From contig OZ038452.1 of assembly GCA_964036195.1 (NCBI GenBank), forward strand, positions 14,688,704-14,752,703: a stretch of DNA of 64,000 nt, written 5' to 3'. The stretch comes from Sphaerolaimus hirsutus (lineage: Eukaryota > Nematoda > Chromadorea > Monhysterida > Sphaerolaimidae). Of this stretch, positions 41,042 to 52,635 are shown one piece after another; within the stretch, counting starts at the first letter, position 1; every line of letters starts with the position of its first letter. The translations under genes and the position numbers were made by a program. The notes below the pieces were generated by a model. That model was not told where the DNA came from and made no database searches. It was given only the letters and a program-made list of their open reading frames with translations.

Positions 41042-41688
41042 TACCCTATTTCCTCGAAATATCCCCTTCAAAATAGGCACTATGAATTTATTAACCCCCC
41101 CCCCCAATTCAGTGTATACAGAAAAGTTAACAAAAGAAAAGATGACAAAAGCTGCGTTCTGTGATCCGGGAAACGCAGAACACACGTTAAAACAATGACT
41201 ATGTTATGTTAGAACAGGGTTTATACTGTCTACGTACTTATATAAGTTTATATAGTCTTATAAATGGCAGTTTATGTTGCATTATTCGACGTCTGTGTAC
41301 GTTACAAACAGCGATTTAGTATACTCGGCAGACCGCACGCTATGCATTTTTCGGAAGGAAACACTCCATCATGACGTCATCGTTAATAAAATAACAATTG
41401 TTTCAACAAAAAAAAACGTTCCGGAAAGAAAACATACCTTTTTCTTTTTTTTAATATTTTTCTTTTTGTGAAAGTGCGTACATAAGTATCCTGCTCGCGC
41501 GTTATTGACTAAGACATAAGTAATTTTGGGCGCATACTTTGCGGTCCTCATAGTATAATGGGATTTCAAAAAATTTCTGGCGGAATAATAAATCCCCCCT
41601 CGAAGTACCCTCCCTCGTTTAACCTCCCCTCAAAATTTCCAGTCTGAAAAAATTAACCCCCCGGGGGGTAATTCGAGGAAATACGGTA
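41042..41688. mobile_element. 647-bp MITE of the CCTCGAAATA family
   Basis: Ends TACCCTATTTCCTCGAAATA and TAATTCGAGGAAATACGGTA. The interior has the AACGCAGAACACACGTTAAA block shared with 35272-35679 and about 43590-43640. Confidence 0.75.
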
Positions 41689-41949
41689 GTACCGATTATT
41701 TTACGTGTCGTTTCTTTCTGTGTAGAGGACTGTGTTGTTACTTTCTGAACAACCAAACAGAATACAGCACAGTGTTTGCATAATGCGACGTAAATACTGT
41801 CTAGTGTCTACTTCATAAATACATTTCTGAATGCGTGGTAAATATAATAAGCAATGGACGAATTAAAGGCGGGGCGTGTTCACTTTCAATTCCGCTATGT
41901 CTCATACATATTTAGTGCCAGCGATGCAGGAGAACGCAGCGGGTTATGG

Positions 41950-42395
41950 CGGTGCACACACTAGTTTACTAACGGTAAACAAAGAATTTGGTAAACTCAT
42001 TTTTCAGCTTCTGAGCGCATATGAGTTGTTTTATTTTTAATCTCCGTCAACTGCAGTTGACGATCAGCTGAACCACGTAAACTCAGATGCGCTCAAAAGC
42101 TGAAAAATGATTTTACCAAATTCTTAGTTTACCGTTAGTAAACTAGTGTCTGCAGCGCCATTGGCCCTACACACACTAGTTTTCACCGTGACTTCTGTGA
42201 AAACTGAAATGGCGACATCCAGCCTACTTTTTTGTACGCTAAATGTGTTTGAGTTTTAAAATTTTCAAATATTAACTTTCATTAATTCCAATTCCAATTT
42301 AACGTTGATAAAATCATTCAACCGTGTTCATTAATTTACATTTGAAACAATTTCAGTTTTCACATGAAGTCGTGGTGAAAACTAGTGTGTGCAGC
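41950..42395. mobile_element. Two adjacent CACACTAG-ended hairpin elements
   Basis: About 41955-42152 ends ACACTAGTTTACTAACGGTA and TACCGTTAGTAAACTAGTGT. About 42170-42392 ends CACACTAGTTTTCACC and GGTGAAAACTAGTGTG. Both share the outer CACACTAGTT with 56380-56530, though the interiors differ. Confidence 0.7.
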
Positions 42396-45300
42396 GCCAT
42401 TACTACAGCAGCGGGAGACGACCAAGCTGGACACGTTACGGTAGCGTGGCTCGCGTGGACGCGCCAAGGTGCACCACTGGTGGCTGTTGTGTTATAAGCT
42501 CAAGTCAATTCAAATATGCCATGCAAATGCGCAAGCAGGGCGGCAACGGCGAGCAGTTTGCCCGCTCGCTAGCCGCGCAGCATGCACCGCAGTTGCCGGC
42601 TCGGACGGTAGACTGTATAAATACGCATGTGCATGCGACTGGTCCGGCGGCGCGCCAACTCGGCCGCGGCTCCACTGGCGGCACCTTTGCGGCCAAGAAC
42701 AATTCGCCGCCGCGGCCCCGTCTATCGCATTAGCGTCTGTGCGCCGTCGCAGCTAGGCCAGTCAGCTGTGCGGATCGCGTGCTCCAGGCGGCGCCGCGCC
42801 ACCATTCTTTTACTTGCCATCCCTACGGAGAACGGGCGCACTTTGCATCAGTGATTTTTCCATGACATGCACGTCAGCAACTAAATATGCAGTCAGTCCG
42901 CACGCTCAACGAGCTAAAGTACGCTAGGGTTGCGCAAAGTTCAAAATGTTCGGATCCGGTATCCACTGCAAAAACATTCAGGGTAGGGTTTTTGGGTTTA
43001 AAATAGGGATATGGCCGAGTGTTTTTTCAAAGGTTTTTAAAAAAACAACGTTTTTTTTTCAACGCAAGCATCGAAACCGTTTAAAAAATATATCTGTTGC
43101 AATTTTTAGTACTTAAGCATAAGATATTTTGCATTTTTTTGCATGCAAGTGCGCAATTTCACATACACATTGCCGTTGGTGGTGGTTTTAATTGGTTTTG
43201 AGCTTTTTTTTGGCTTTATAAAAAGCTGTGATATGTTAGTGTAGTATATAATATACAGCAAATGTGCCCCCACATTCTTGTTAAGCATTTTTCCAATGTA
43301 TTAGCCTTCTATTGTAACCTAATTTAAACACTATTCCATGCCCAACTACACTTTAAGTCAGGAATGTTCATCAAAAGGCGATATAAATATGTAACAAGTC
43401 AACATAAAACAGATATTTTGACAGAAATCATCACTTAATACTATCCCATGGCTCCACAGCCATTTTACAGCTATATACCATATTTCCTTGTAATACCCCC
43501 CCCCCCCCTCAAAATGACCACAGGAATTAATAGACTCCCCTCCCCAAATTAAGTGTAAAGAGAATATGAATGACAAAAGCTACGGTTTGTTATCCAGGCA
43601 ATGCAGAACACACGTTAAAACAATGACCATGTTATGTTAGAACAGGGTTTATACCATCTACATACTAATATAAGTCTATAGACTCAGTCAGTTGTCTAAT
43701 ATGTATATGTTGATCCGTAGCCATATCTGGGAGGTTTTGAAGAAAAAAAACAGTTTGATTAAAAAACGGGGCCGTTGAAAAAAGTTTTTTTCCATTCCTA
43801 GTATAAAATTGTAAAATTTCGGCTTAGGGTACAAAATTATTGGGCACAATGATAGGCATATTTATATTTGTTTTTTTTTTCTCTAAACCAAGCATCTAAA
43901 CCTTTTTTTTAAACAGCAACCAAATTTTTTGTACTTTTAGCACCGGGTATATTTTCATGGTGTAGTTTCACTAAATCTATTCATAACTACTTGTATTTAC
44001 CAGTGTAATATAATAATAGCCAGCCAATTTGGTTCCACATACTTCCAGTATATTCCTTTTCATCAAACAGTTGTCGCTTCAAGAAAGGTTATTGGAGGTG
44101 AATAGAATAGATAAGAGAAGATGTTTCAATTAGCTAAGAAGAGAAGCTTCATAAATACTTCGGAACCATATGAACCTTCAGAGCCCCCGCCTGTTTGGTA
44201 AACAAACAGCCCCTCCCGCTCAAATATCCTGGCAGATATAGGCAGATATAGTTTAGTAGTAGTGTAGAGGGGATGTCACCAAACCTGCAACTTTGTTTCA
44301 TCTAAAAAATAGCTTAAGATAGGCAATAAGGCATGTGAACTAGTGATTTTTTAAGGTGGAAATTGGTAGAGATTAGGGATGACAAAAAGCTGTTTATAAA
44401 AAAATGTTGTTGTTTAAAAAACAGTGTTAAAAAAAACTTTTTTAAATCTCCCAAGTATGCGGGAGTACTTGGACTGGATATTGTATACTACACTAACATA
44501 TCAGGGATTATTATTACACAATAGTATGAACAAATGGGAGCTTTTAAACTAGAAATGTCTCAAAAACAATGAGCGAAAACATGGGTGAAATTTCAAAAAA
44601 TTGCACTAGATAAATAGATAGGTAGATAGCTGGTCGTTTTTTTTGAGGGGGGGGGTGTTCAAGGTGAAGGAAGTAGCCGAAAATTCTGCCACATGGACAG
44701 ATAGACAGCTGGGCGATTTGGGGAATATTCCCCCTACTGTGGTCATACTGTGATAATACCCCTTAATTACGTTATTTTAAAGAAAATAAATATTTTTCTC
44801 CAAAAACTTTTTCAAAAAAAATAGTTTGCTGGGAAATAAAATTAGAATATGGCAGATATGGGCAACGGAAATGTTCAAAATATAATAATCCAAATCACTC
44901 TTCATGACGCTTACACCATTCAAATCCTATTTAGAAAATGAGTGCCACAATTCAGGTTATATAGCATGCGCGAGGTGGCTATACTGCAGCAAGTGTGCCA
45001 GGCTGCATCTCTCCGAGCGCAGAGCGCATGCAGAGACAAAAATCAACGATCAATAAGTGGCGGTGCAGCGGCAGCGTAGAGAGCCAAGTGGCAATAGGAA
45101 GCTCTGGAGCTCTGAACACAATCGCAAATGGGGAGTCGGACAAGCGGCCGGTCGGATGGCAACACGGCGGCCGGCCATGTGGCAGCGGGCACTTACATCA
45201 GGTGCAGTCGCCGCACAGTTAATGCTGCACGTTCGAGGCAGCTAAAGCAGTTGAGGGAATGCTTACAAGCGCTTATTCGAAGGACGCCGCTCATTGGGGG

Positions 45301-45841
45301 GAATTGCGAGCCAAAGACATGCGGAGCGGCGGCGCCGCGGTGCTAAGCGTGCGGGCGGCGCGGCCGGCGCTCACAGTAGTGCGCCACAGTTCAAGACACA
45401 CGCACGTGACTGGAACTGCGGCTGCCGCAACGGCAGCACTGCTTCGATTTACAATGAGATTTGCTGAAGAGCCAATAATTAAACTGTAGTGGCAGGCTAG
45501 CGTATGAGCAATGCGGCCACGCGCGGCACCGCTTACGCCCACGATGTGCGATAATTAACAGCATGGTCATATCGTTCAAGTTATACGCCGTGTGAAGTGC
45601 AACAACTTTTAAATAGTTCATTCAAATGGTTAAAAAATGACTAAGTTACAGGTATAGTATGGGGGGGGGGGGTTACAGCCCCCATATCGCACCAGCTATC
45701 CCAGATCGTAATAGGAAAAAGTTCTTATTTGAAAGTGTCCAGACTAGGAATGTCCAGACTAGGGTTGGAAAAAATGAGCGTCAGTACCGGGACCACCCCA
45801 GTCCCGAAAATTTCGTTTGAACTCTAATAAACACCCACAAC
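42396..45841. other. Non-coding: GC-rich islands and decayed elements
   Basis: 42400-42860 and 44960-45480 are GC-rich islands. About 42925-43800 is a diverged TAGGGTTG-family copy with a CCTTGTAATACCCCC fragment near 43480 inside. About 44360-44720 has TAGATAGCTGG fragments. Frames in the islands give no recognisable protein. Confidence 0.45.
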
Positions 45842-46279
45842 CAGGGACGTATCCAGGATTTTTGAGCGGGGGGGGGCTGTTTGTTTACGGAACCCGGCAA
45901 ACGTGCCCCCCCCCCCTAAATTGTACCTACAAAGTGATGGAATGGCGCCATGGCGCTGGCGCCATTCGTAGGCGCCACGCCATGGCACCAATCGCGTTGG
46001 CGTTAGTGCCAGGAACCGTTGTATATTTATATACTAAAATATTCAAAATACGTGCATTTACAGCGAGAGGTACACGATTGAGTACAATTTCATTGATTTC
46101 TGATTATGGGGACAGAAGAAAAGATAATAAAATGTGTCTAGCAGTAAAATGCGCGCAAAATTTTGTCACAAATGTTGAAAATTGAAAACCAAAAGTCGCA
46201 TTTCCAGGGGATTTTTAGGTTTCACTCCGGGAAGGTGGGGCTGCAGCCCCCCCCCACCCCCCCTGGATACGGCCCTACC
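45842..46279. mobile_element. hAT-like MITE, CAGGGACGTATCCAGG family
   Basis: Starts CAGGGACGTATCCAGGATTT and ends CCTGGATACGGCCCTA. The interior has a GGCGCCATGGCGC palindrome. Its right end was hit by the TAGGGTTGG element at 46280; restoring the site gives CCCACA on both flanks. Confidence 0.8.
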
Positions 46280-46996
46280 TAGGGTTGGCCGATGTTTTTT
46301 TTTAAACGTTTTTTTTTTTTTAAAACCTTTTTTTTTTAAAAAAAACATGACCTCCGAAATGTTTTTTTTTTAAAAAAAACATCGGCCGAAATTTTTAGTA
46401 CTAAGCACTAGGTATTTTGCAAAATTTTTGCGCGCAAGCGCGCAATTTCACACACAAATTGACATTGGTGGTTGTTTTCATTGGTTTTGTTGCATTTTTA
46501 GTATCAAAACATCCATTTCTATGTGCTACCATGGGTGAATAAGCCGACATATGTTGCTGTAATATATAATATTGAGGTAATGTGCTTCCATGTACCTCCA
46601 CAGTGTGTAACTTCACTCCCAAAGTAACAACCTCCTTTTATAACCTTGTTTGATCACCATTCCGTGCCAAACTTTACCTGAAGTCACGAACATTCGACTA
46701 TAAGGCAATATACAAACGATATGTCGACGAAAAATGGATATTTTTGACACAAATCACCACTTATAATGCTATCCCATGGCTCCACAGCCATTATATGGTC
46801 ATATTTAACATCACAGAGTATTGCCAGTGTCTGATATACCTATATATGTTGACACTAGGTCATATCTGGGAGCTTTAAAAAAACAACGTTTTTTTTAAAA
46901 AAAAAAACGTTTTTTTTTATAAAAAACATCGAGTTAAAAAAAACGTTTAAAAAAAAAAAAACATTGAGTTAAAAAACGTTTTTTTTTCCAACCCTA
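46280..46996. mobile_element. hAT-like MITE, TAGGGTTGG family, 8-bp target duplication
   Basis: Ends TAGGGTTGG and CCAACCCTA with GCCCTACC on both sides. The interior is almost identical to 37433-38096 in opposite orientation: both encode the same 73-codon frame between stops, which is only a mark of recent copying. Confidence 0.9.
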
Positions 46997-47006
46997 GCCC
47001 TACCCA

Positions 47007-47440
47007 CAGGGGTATCTTGAATTTTGACCCTCCGAGTGGTTGGATAGATAGTAAATCGCTCCTCCGGAGGGATAGATAGCTGAAAAATTATAGAAGGAAG
47101 AAAAGGGAGAAAAATCGCTAAAAGTAGGTGTAAAATAGCTCAAAATGGGTATACAAGAGCATATAGTACTTAAAATAGCTGAAAATAGGCAGTTAGACGC
47201 ATGAACCAGTGATTTTGGAGGTGAAAATCTATATATAGGTATGAAAAAAACGATTTTGAGCGAAAATTGGGGTATAGTTTCTGAAAAATCGCTCCAGATA
47301 GGTAGATAGCTGGGCGATTTGGGGGGGGGGGGGTTAAGGGGGTAGTAGCCCAAAATTTTGCCTCCGGGATAGATAGATAGCTGGGCGGTTTGGGGGGAGG
47401 TAACCCCCCCACCCAACCCCCCCCCCATTCGAGACCCCTG
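47007..47440. mobile_element. hAT-like element, CAGGGGT family with AGCTATCTATC motifs
   Basis: Starts CAGGGGTATCTTGAATTTTG and ends GAGACCCCTG. The interior has repeated GATAGATAGCTG and AGCTGAAAATAGG motifs. It abuts the two preceding elements, making a 1.6-kb run of three. Confidence 0.7.
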
Positions 47441-47824
47441 CCTGCCCACAACCCCCTCCCCCGCCACTAATGGACAAAGGTGACTAGTACTACTTTCATA
47501 CGGCTGTACATATCGACTCACATATAACTACATCATTGAGCAGTTTAAAAAAACATTCTGTCCTTTTTAGAAATGAATGAGTTCAGTTAAAAACGTTTCT
47601 TAACGGATCCTTTAAAAACGTCGTTCTTTCCATCCCTAGAAAGCACATTAGTAAATTGGCTTTCGTACATTTTTTTTCAGTGGCTCCGGTGTCACACTGA
47701 TATGATGCAAGCTTATCAGTCAACCAGGTGACTGTGAGTAAGGCTTTCCAGCCGCTGCCACAAAAATGCATGACTTTTCTAATTGTATTTAAGGCACATG
47801 TGTATCGCATGGCATGTGATGTGT

Positions 47825-48257
47825 CAGGGACGTATCCAGGATTTTTGAGCGGGGGGGCTGCTTGTTTACGGAGACCGGCGAACGTGGGGGCTCAGCCCCC
47901 CCCCCCCCCCCTAGAATTTTAGTTTCAGAGTGGCGGAATGGCGCTGGCGCCATTAGTAGGCGCCACGCCATGGCGCCATTGGCGTTGGCGCCAGCGCCAT
48001 GGAACGCTGTATATGTATGTAAATATACATACAAAAACAGCAAAAAGGACAACATTGAGTGTATTTGTAACGATTTGCGGCCAGATGGAGCAAATCTGAT
48101 GATAATACCTTATGTCTGGTGAAAAATGCGCGCTTGCGCGCAACAATTTTTACGCTGACGTCGAAAAACTCGCATTTTCCGGTCACTTTCTGTTCTCACC
48201 CCGTGAAGGGGGGGGGGCTGCAGCCCCCCCCCCCGCCCCCCCCTGGATACGGCCCTG
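47825..48257. mobile_element. hAT-like MITE, CAGGGACGTATCCAGG family, 8-bp target duplication
   Basis: Ends CAGGGACGTATCCAGG and CCTGGATACGGCCCTG, flanked by TGATGTGT on both sides. The interior has GGCGCCATTGGCGTTGGCGC and TGCGCGCTTGCGCGCAA. Confidence 0.9.
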
Positions 48258-48584
48258 TGATGTGTAGTGCCACGCAAACTGACAAAACCAATGCCGTAAG
48301 GTAGGATTTTGTCCGTTGATTGCACCTGGTCATGCACAAAGTGCCAGATAACATAAAAAAATTGAAAACCACAGAATTACAAATATCGTTGTACCCTATC
48401 TGAAACAAACACCGCCCAATTGATGCCAAAACGACTTATGATGACTAAAGGATGCAATAAGCGCGTCTTCAGGTTACTACAAAGATCAGGAAAATATGTA
48501 CAAACCCAATAGGGGTGAAAACAGAGACACAAATAAATACGAGATAGAACTACTCAGAGAGATATAAATGGCCAGTCCATCACA

Positions 48585-49312
48585 GTTGTTAATGAGTATT
48601 TACTTTTACTCAAAAAGTGTGCATACTCAAAGAGTACTCGAGTACAGTAGAGCAAGACGTAGCCAGGGAGGGGCGAGGGGGGGGGGTACCCCCCCTTCCT
48701 GGGCAGGACCAAAAAATGTGCCAGAAATGGCACTTCCAGAAGACAATTTTGTCACAGTTTGAAAAATGTTGCTCACAAGCGTGCATTTCTCTGTCAAACA
48801 ACATTTATTTCAGGCTGAACAGTACCCACAGCCTCGAAGCCAGTGAGAAACCTAAATTCCTATCCATGTCACTGTATATGCCTGTAAGATACAGGTGTAT
48901 ACAGCTGTTTTGGCGCCAATGCCAATGACAGTGGTGCCATGGTGTGGCACCATTCCCTTACTACAGAGGCAGTACAGTACTTTTTGCGAGTACAGAAAGA
49001 GTATTTTTGCCATTCAAGACCCCTGCTTTTCATAAATAATACTTATTAATGGAAAGAAAACATATTTTTGTAGTCCAGGGTAAACATTCATACTGCTTTT
49101 TCCAGAAAGAAAAGGTAATTTTACTTGCTTTGAAACTTTTCTGAGAAAAAATACTCGCATTTACGCTTTCTGGGTAAAAGTGTTTTAGTCTCATTTACTC
49201 GGAAGTAGAAGTAAAAACATTTACTTTAGGCTTTCTATACTCAGGGGGTGAGTAAAAACAAAATACTTTATGCATACGCATATTTCGGAAAAAGTTTGGT
49301 ACTTTTAACAAC
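48585..49312. mobile_element. MITE, GTTGTTAA family (copy 3), interrupted by a CAGGGACG-type fragment
   Basis: Outer ends GTTGTTAATGAGTATTTACT and TTTGGTACTTTTAACAAC. About 48650-48965 is a diverged insertion beginning AGACGTAGCCAGGG and ending with a GGTGCCATGGTGTGGCACC palindrome. Confidence 0.65.
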
Positions 49313-49572
49313 TCCGCAGCTCATTCGGTGTCTTGAGAAAGTGAGAGGTAATAAAGATATAGAAGGTTCGAGTAACTTGTAGAATCTAGCAGAAAGGCAA
49401 GTGGCATGATGAATTTCGCTTATAAGGGCAAAACACAGGTATAATAAGAGACAAATGCTGTTTAGTACAAACGGTTGGCGCGCACAGACATGTTATTGAA
49501 ATACAGTAAAGTTATTTGCCCAGACATGCGTCAATTACCACCGCAGCGCTACATCAAACGCATATAATATAT

Positions 49573-50214
49573 GAGGCGTCTAATTCTAAAAGTCGACAAG
49601 TCCACAAAATGTGATTTTGAGTAAATCGCATTTTAAGTTTCCGATCCAATTCCAGGCCCGTGGTGCATGTCCAATTTGGCTCTCTCATGGTTTTCATAAA
49701 GTTCCATATGTTGACAATAAAGTGTCAAATTCTCAGCCCCTAATCTCAACGTATATGTGAAAAATGGGGTGTCCATAAAATTCCATTCGGTCAGAGCAAA
49801 ACTGTTTCGGGGAGGGAAATGGACTTGTCGCCTTCTTGCACGCGAGAACATTTTTGTTCCCGGGGAAGCCGAGGCTGCCTTATGGGAAAAAGTTGGACTT
49901 GTCGCCCTTTAGAAATCGGTTTCCATAGTGGACTTATCACATTTCTTGCGTTTTTTTTCCATAAAAAAAGGAAGCGGAGGATGGACTTGTCGCCTTTTAG
50001 CCCAAAACTAAGTGGACTTATCGACTTCTTGCCCAAACTTTTTGCATTTTTCCCCAAAAATGTCAGATTTGGCACTTTGCCATATGGGCATGTGAGGTCA
50101 AAAAATTTATGGAAAATGATGAAAAATGTGCAGAAGTAGCCCCAGATGACGTTCAGATGACTAACTCGAAATTTTCATATTTTGGACTTGTCGACTTTTA
50201 GAATTGGACGCCTC
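49573..50214. mobile_element. MITE, GAGGCGTCTAATTCTAAAAG family (copy 3)
   Basis: Ends GAGGCGTCTAATTCTAAAAG and CTTTTAGAATTGGACGCCTC, flanked by ATAT on both sides. Confidence 0.82.
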
Positions 50215-52635
50215 ATATGTATTCCTCAATCGGTATCAGTAAACAACAAGCGAAAAGGCTGACAAAGGTGCAAAAACTCGCTCATTCCGACAATCAAAAC
50301 GCGGCGGCAGCAGGGGCAGCGGTTGCGGCGGCGGCGCGGCACGGCCGACAAAGCAAGCAATAAAGACGAGAGATCGGTCGGGCGCAGTCGCGCTACTAAT
50401 GCGTGCTGGATTGCACACAAACGCACGTGCACGAGCACAGACAAATCCATTTCATCGCCGAGGCGGCACAGAGAGAGACGCGAATCGCGCATAAGGTCGC
50501 CTGGCCACCAGGCCGCTGCCGTTGCTCCCGCCGCCGCGGCACAAACGGGGGGGGGCGGCGGCCGGACAGCCAACCGGCGGCCAACACACCGAACGCGCGG
50601 CTCCAGCACGGGCGGGGACGCGGCCGCCTGTAGACGCCTTCATCCCATCGTCAACCACTACTAAATACTACCGCCGGACAGACATGTAGCTTGGGGGGGG
50701 GGGGGGCGGCGCTACCCACCCACGAGTGGTGTCTCACTATAAACAGTGAGTGTGCGAAGATGTACGCGAGCGCGCCCTGTATACAGTACCGAAAAGAAGT
50801 CTGCCCACACACTCGTTCCAAAATCCACAGCACAAATGCACCGTTAAAACAAAACAAAAAAAAACAATTTTTGGATACAGGGAGTCGAGCGCCAAGACTC
50901 AAAATCAGACGTGACGGGTCCACACAAGCGCGAAGACCAGTGTCAAAAGGCTCGCTGACACCAAACAAACGGACGGGGGCAAGTGCCCCCCCCCCCCCCC
51001 GGTGCGGTGCCACGCGCCGCCGCAACAGCCCCGGTCACCATCATGCCTACTATTTACATTTGCATACGCATGCCGTTCGGCAAATTACCGCAGGCTAAAC
51101 CACGTAAATAGGCGTCCATGAATCGCGCGGCCGTGCCAAATCGATCAGATTCAGTGATTCTTAAAAGCGACCCATCGGTGACAATTGGGTTTTGAAATCG
51201 AAATTGACACTAGACGGGTACTTTCGTAATTGGTGGGATGGGTCCAAAATTACTTATGTCTTAGTCGAGCAGGATGCTTATGCACGCACTTTCAGAAAAA
51301 AACATAATATTGATAAAAGAAAAACGTGGAGTTCCGTACAGATGACGAATGTTTTTTCCTGAAACTTTTTTCTTTTTGGAACAATTATTTATTTCATTAC
51401 CGATGACGTCATTATGGAGTGTTTCATTCAGAAAAATACATAGCATGGGTGCGTCGAGTATAACCGATTGCACGTATTTATGCAGCGGGAAGCTGGCGGC
51501 GACTATTACTGCGCGTGGACGCTTCAAATGCTAGTCCTTTCATAATATGCAGCGCAAAAGCTGTAGGGCATCAGTTTACACGAGAACGTGCTTGACTTCA
51601 TATGCCAGCACGCAATCATCTCATGCTCATGACCTTAAATTAAATTGTTCGCAGACTTTAACAAGTGTCAAGTGTTGCACCATTAGCATTGGAAAAATCA
51701 CCCAAATCTATTTTTTTTTAAACAGAAAAATCTCCGGTTGTAGGGGGTAAATATTTGAATTTTTTGGAAATGTAATCTACACCCCCCAACAACTACACAC
51801 TGAAGGGGGCGCTCTCATCAAACTCATCTCATCCGAAAAGGTAAAATTTTGCTGTTCAAGCAAGGTTTGGCACTGGGCAGCAAAAAATTTGGCTGTAATG
51901 ATGGCTCTTGTGGGGGTCAATCCAGTATTTTAGGCGAATATACCTGACATCCCCCCAGTGTTGTACAAGGCAGGTGGGGCAGATTTTAATGAAGTGCCAA
52001 TGAGGAAACATTTGTTCTAGATGAAATTTCCTTGTGGGCACTTTTTAATATGCACTTAACAAGATGATTTACAGCAACTTTCAAGGGATTATTAAAGTTA
52101 AACCGCTGTAAAAAACTTTGCCTCAAAAATACATTAGCAATGACATCATTGCAGGAACAAAATTCAGCCTGCTATGCAACCTTTGCAGTGGGTGCTGGAC
52201 CTCCCTTGGACACATTTTTCAAAAAATATTCATGTATATGGTAGCCCACACTCAGATGGGATGGCAGCTCCTCCCCCTCTTCAGTGTATAGTTATGGGGG
52301 GAGGGCGTTAGGGTATAAATATTACCCCAACATTTCGACTTCATACCTCCCCCACAACTGGTGATATGGTGTTTGGCACCGATTAAAACGTGGGTGCCGG
52401 ACATGGCTTGGATTGTGTTTATTTGTGAAAATATATGAGACTTGTATTTGTGACAAATGTAGCATAACAGTAATATGTATTGGGCAAACAATGCACATAG
52501 AATGTAAATGATTGAGCATGCAGAGTACAGCACTAATTGGTATGTAAAGTGTGCTAACCCCCCCCCCCCCCCCGCTAAACCCCCGGAGGTACATGGACAG
52601 AGATACACAACGGGAAGATTACAAACTGTATCCTC
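50215..52635. other. Non-coding: GC-rich islands and unique AT-rich DNA
   Basis: 50270-50660 is a GC-rich island. About 50660-51060 has two poly-G/poly-C blocks facing each other (50690-50705 and 50983-51000), suggesting a small element. 51100-52560 is AT-rich. A short CCTCAAAAATACATTAGCAA stretch near 52120 echoes the inner arm of the 9.7-10.9 kb fold-back. No gene supported. Confidence 0.4.
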
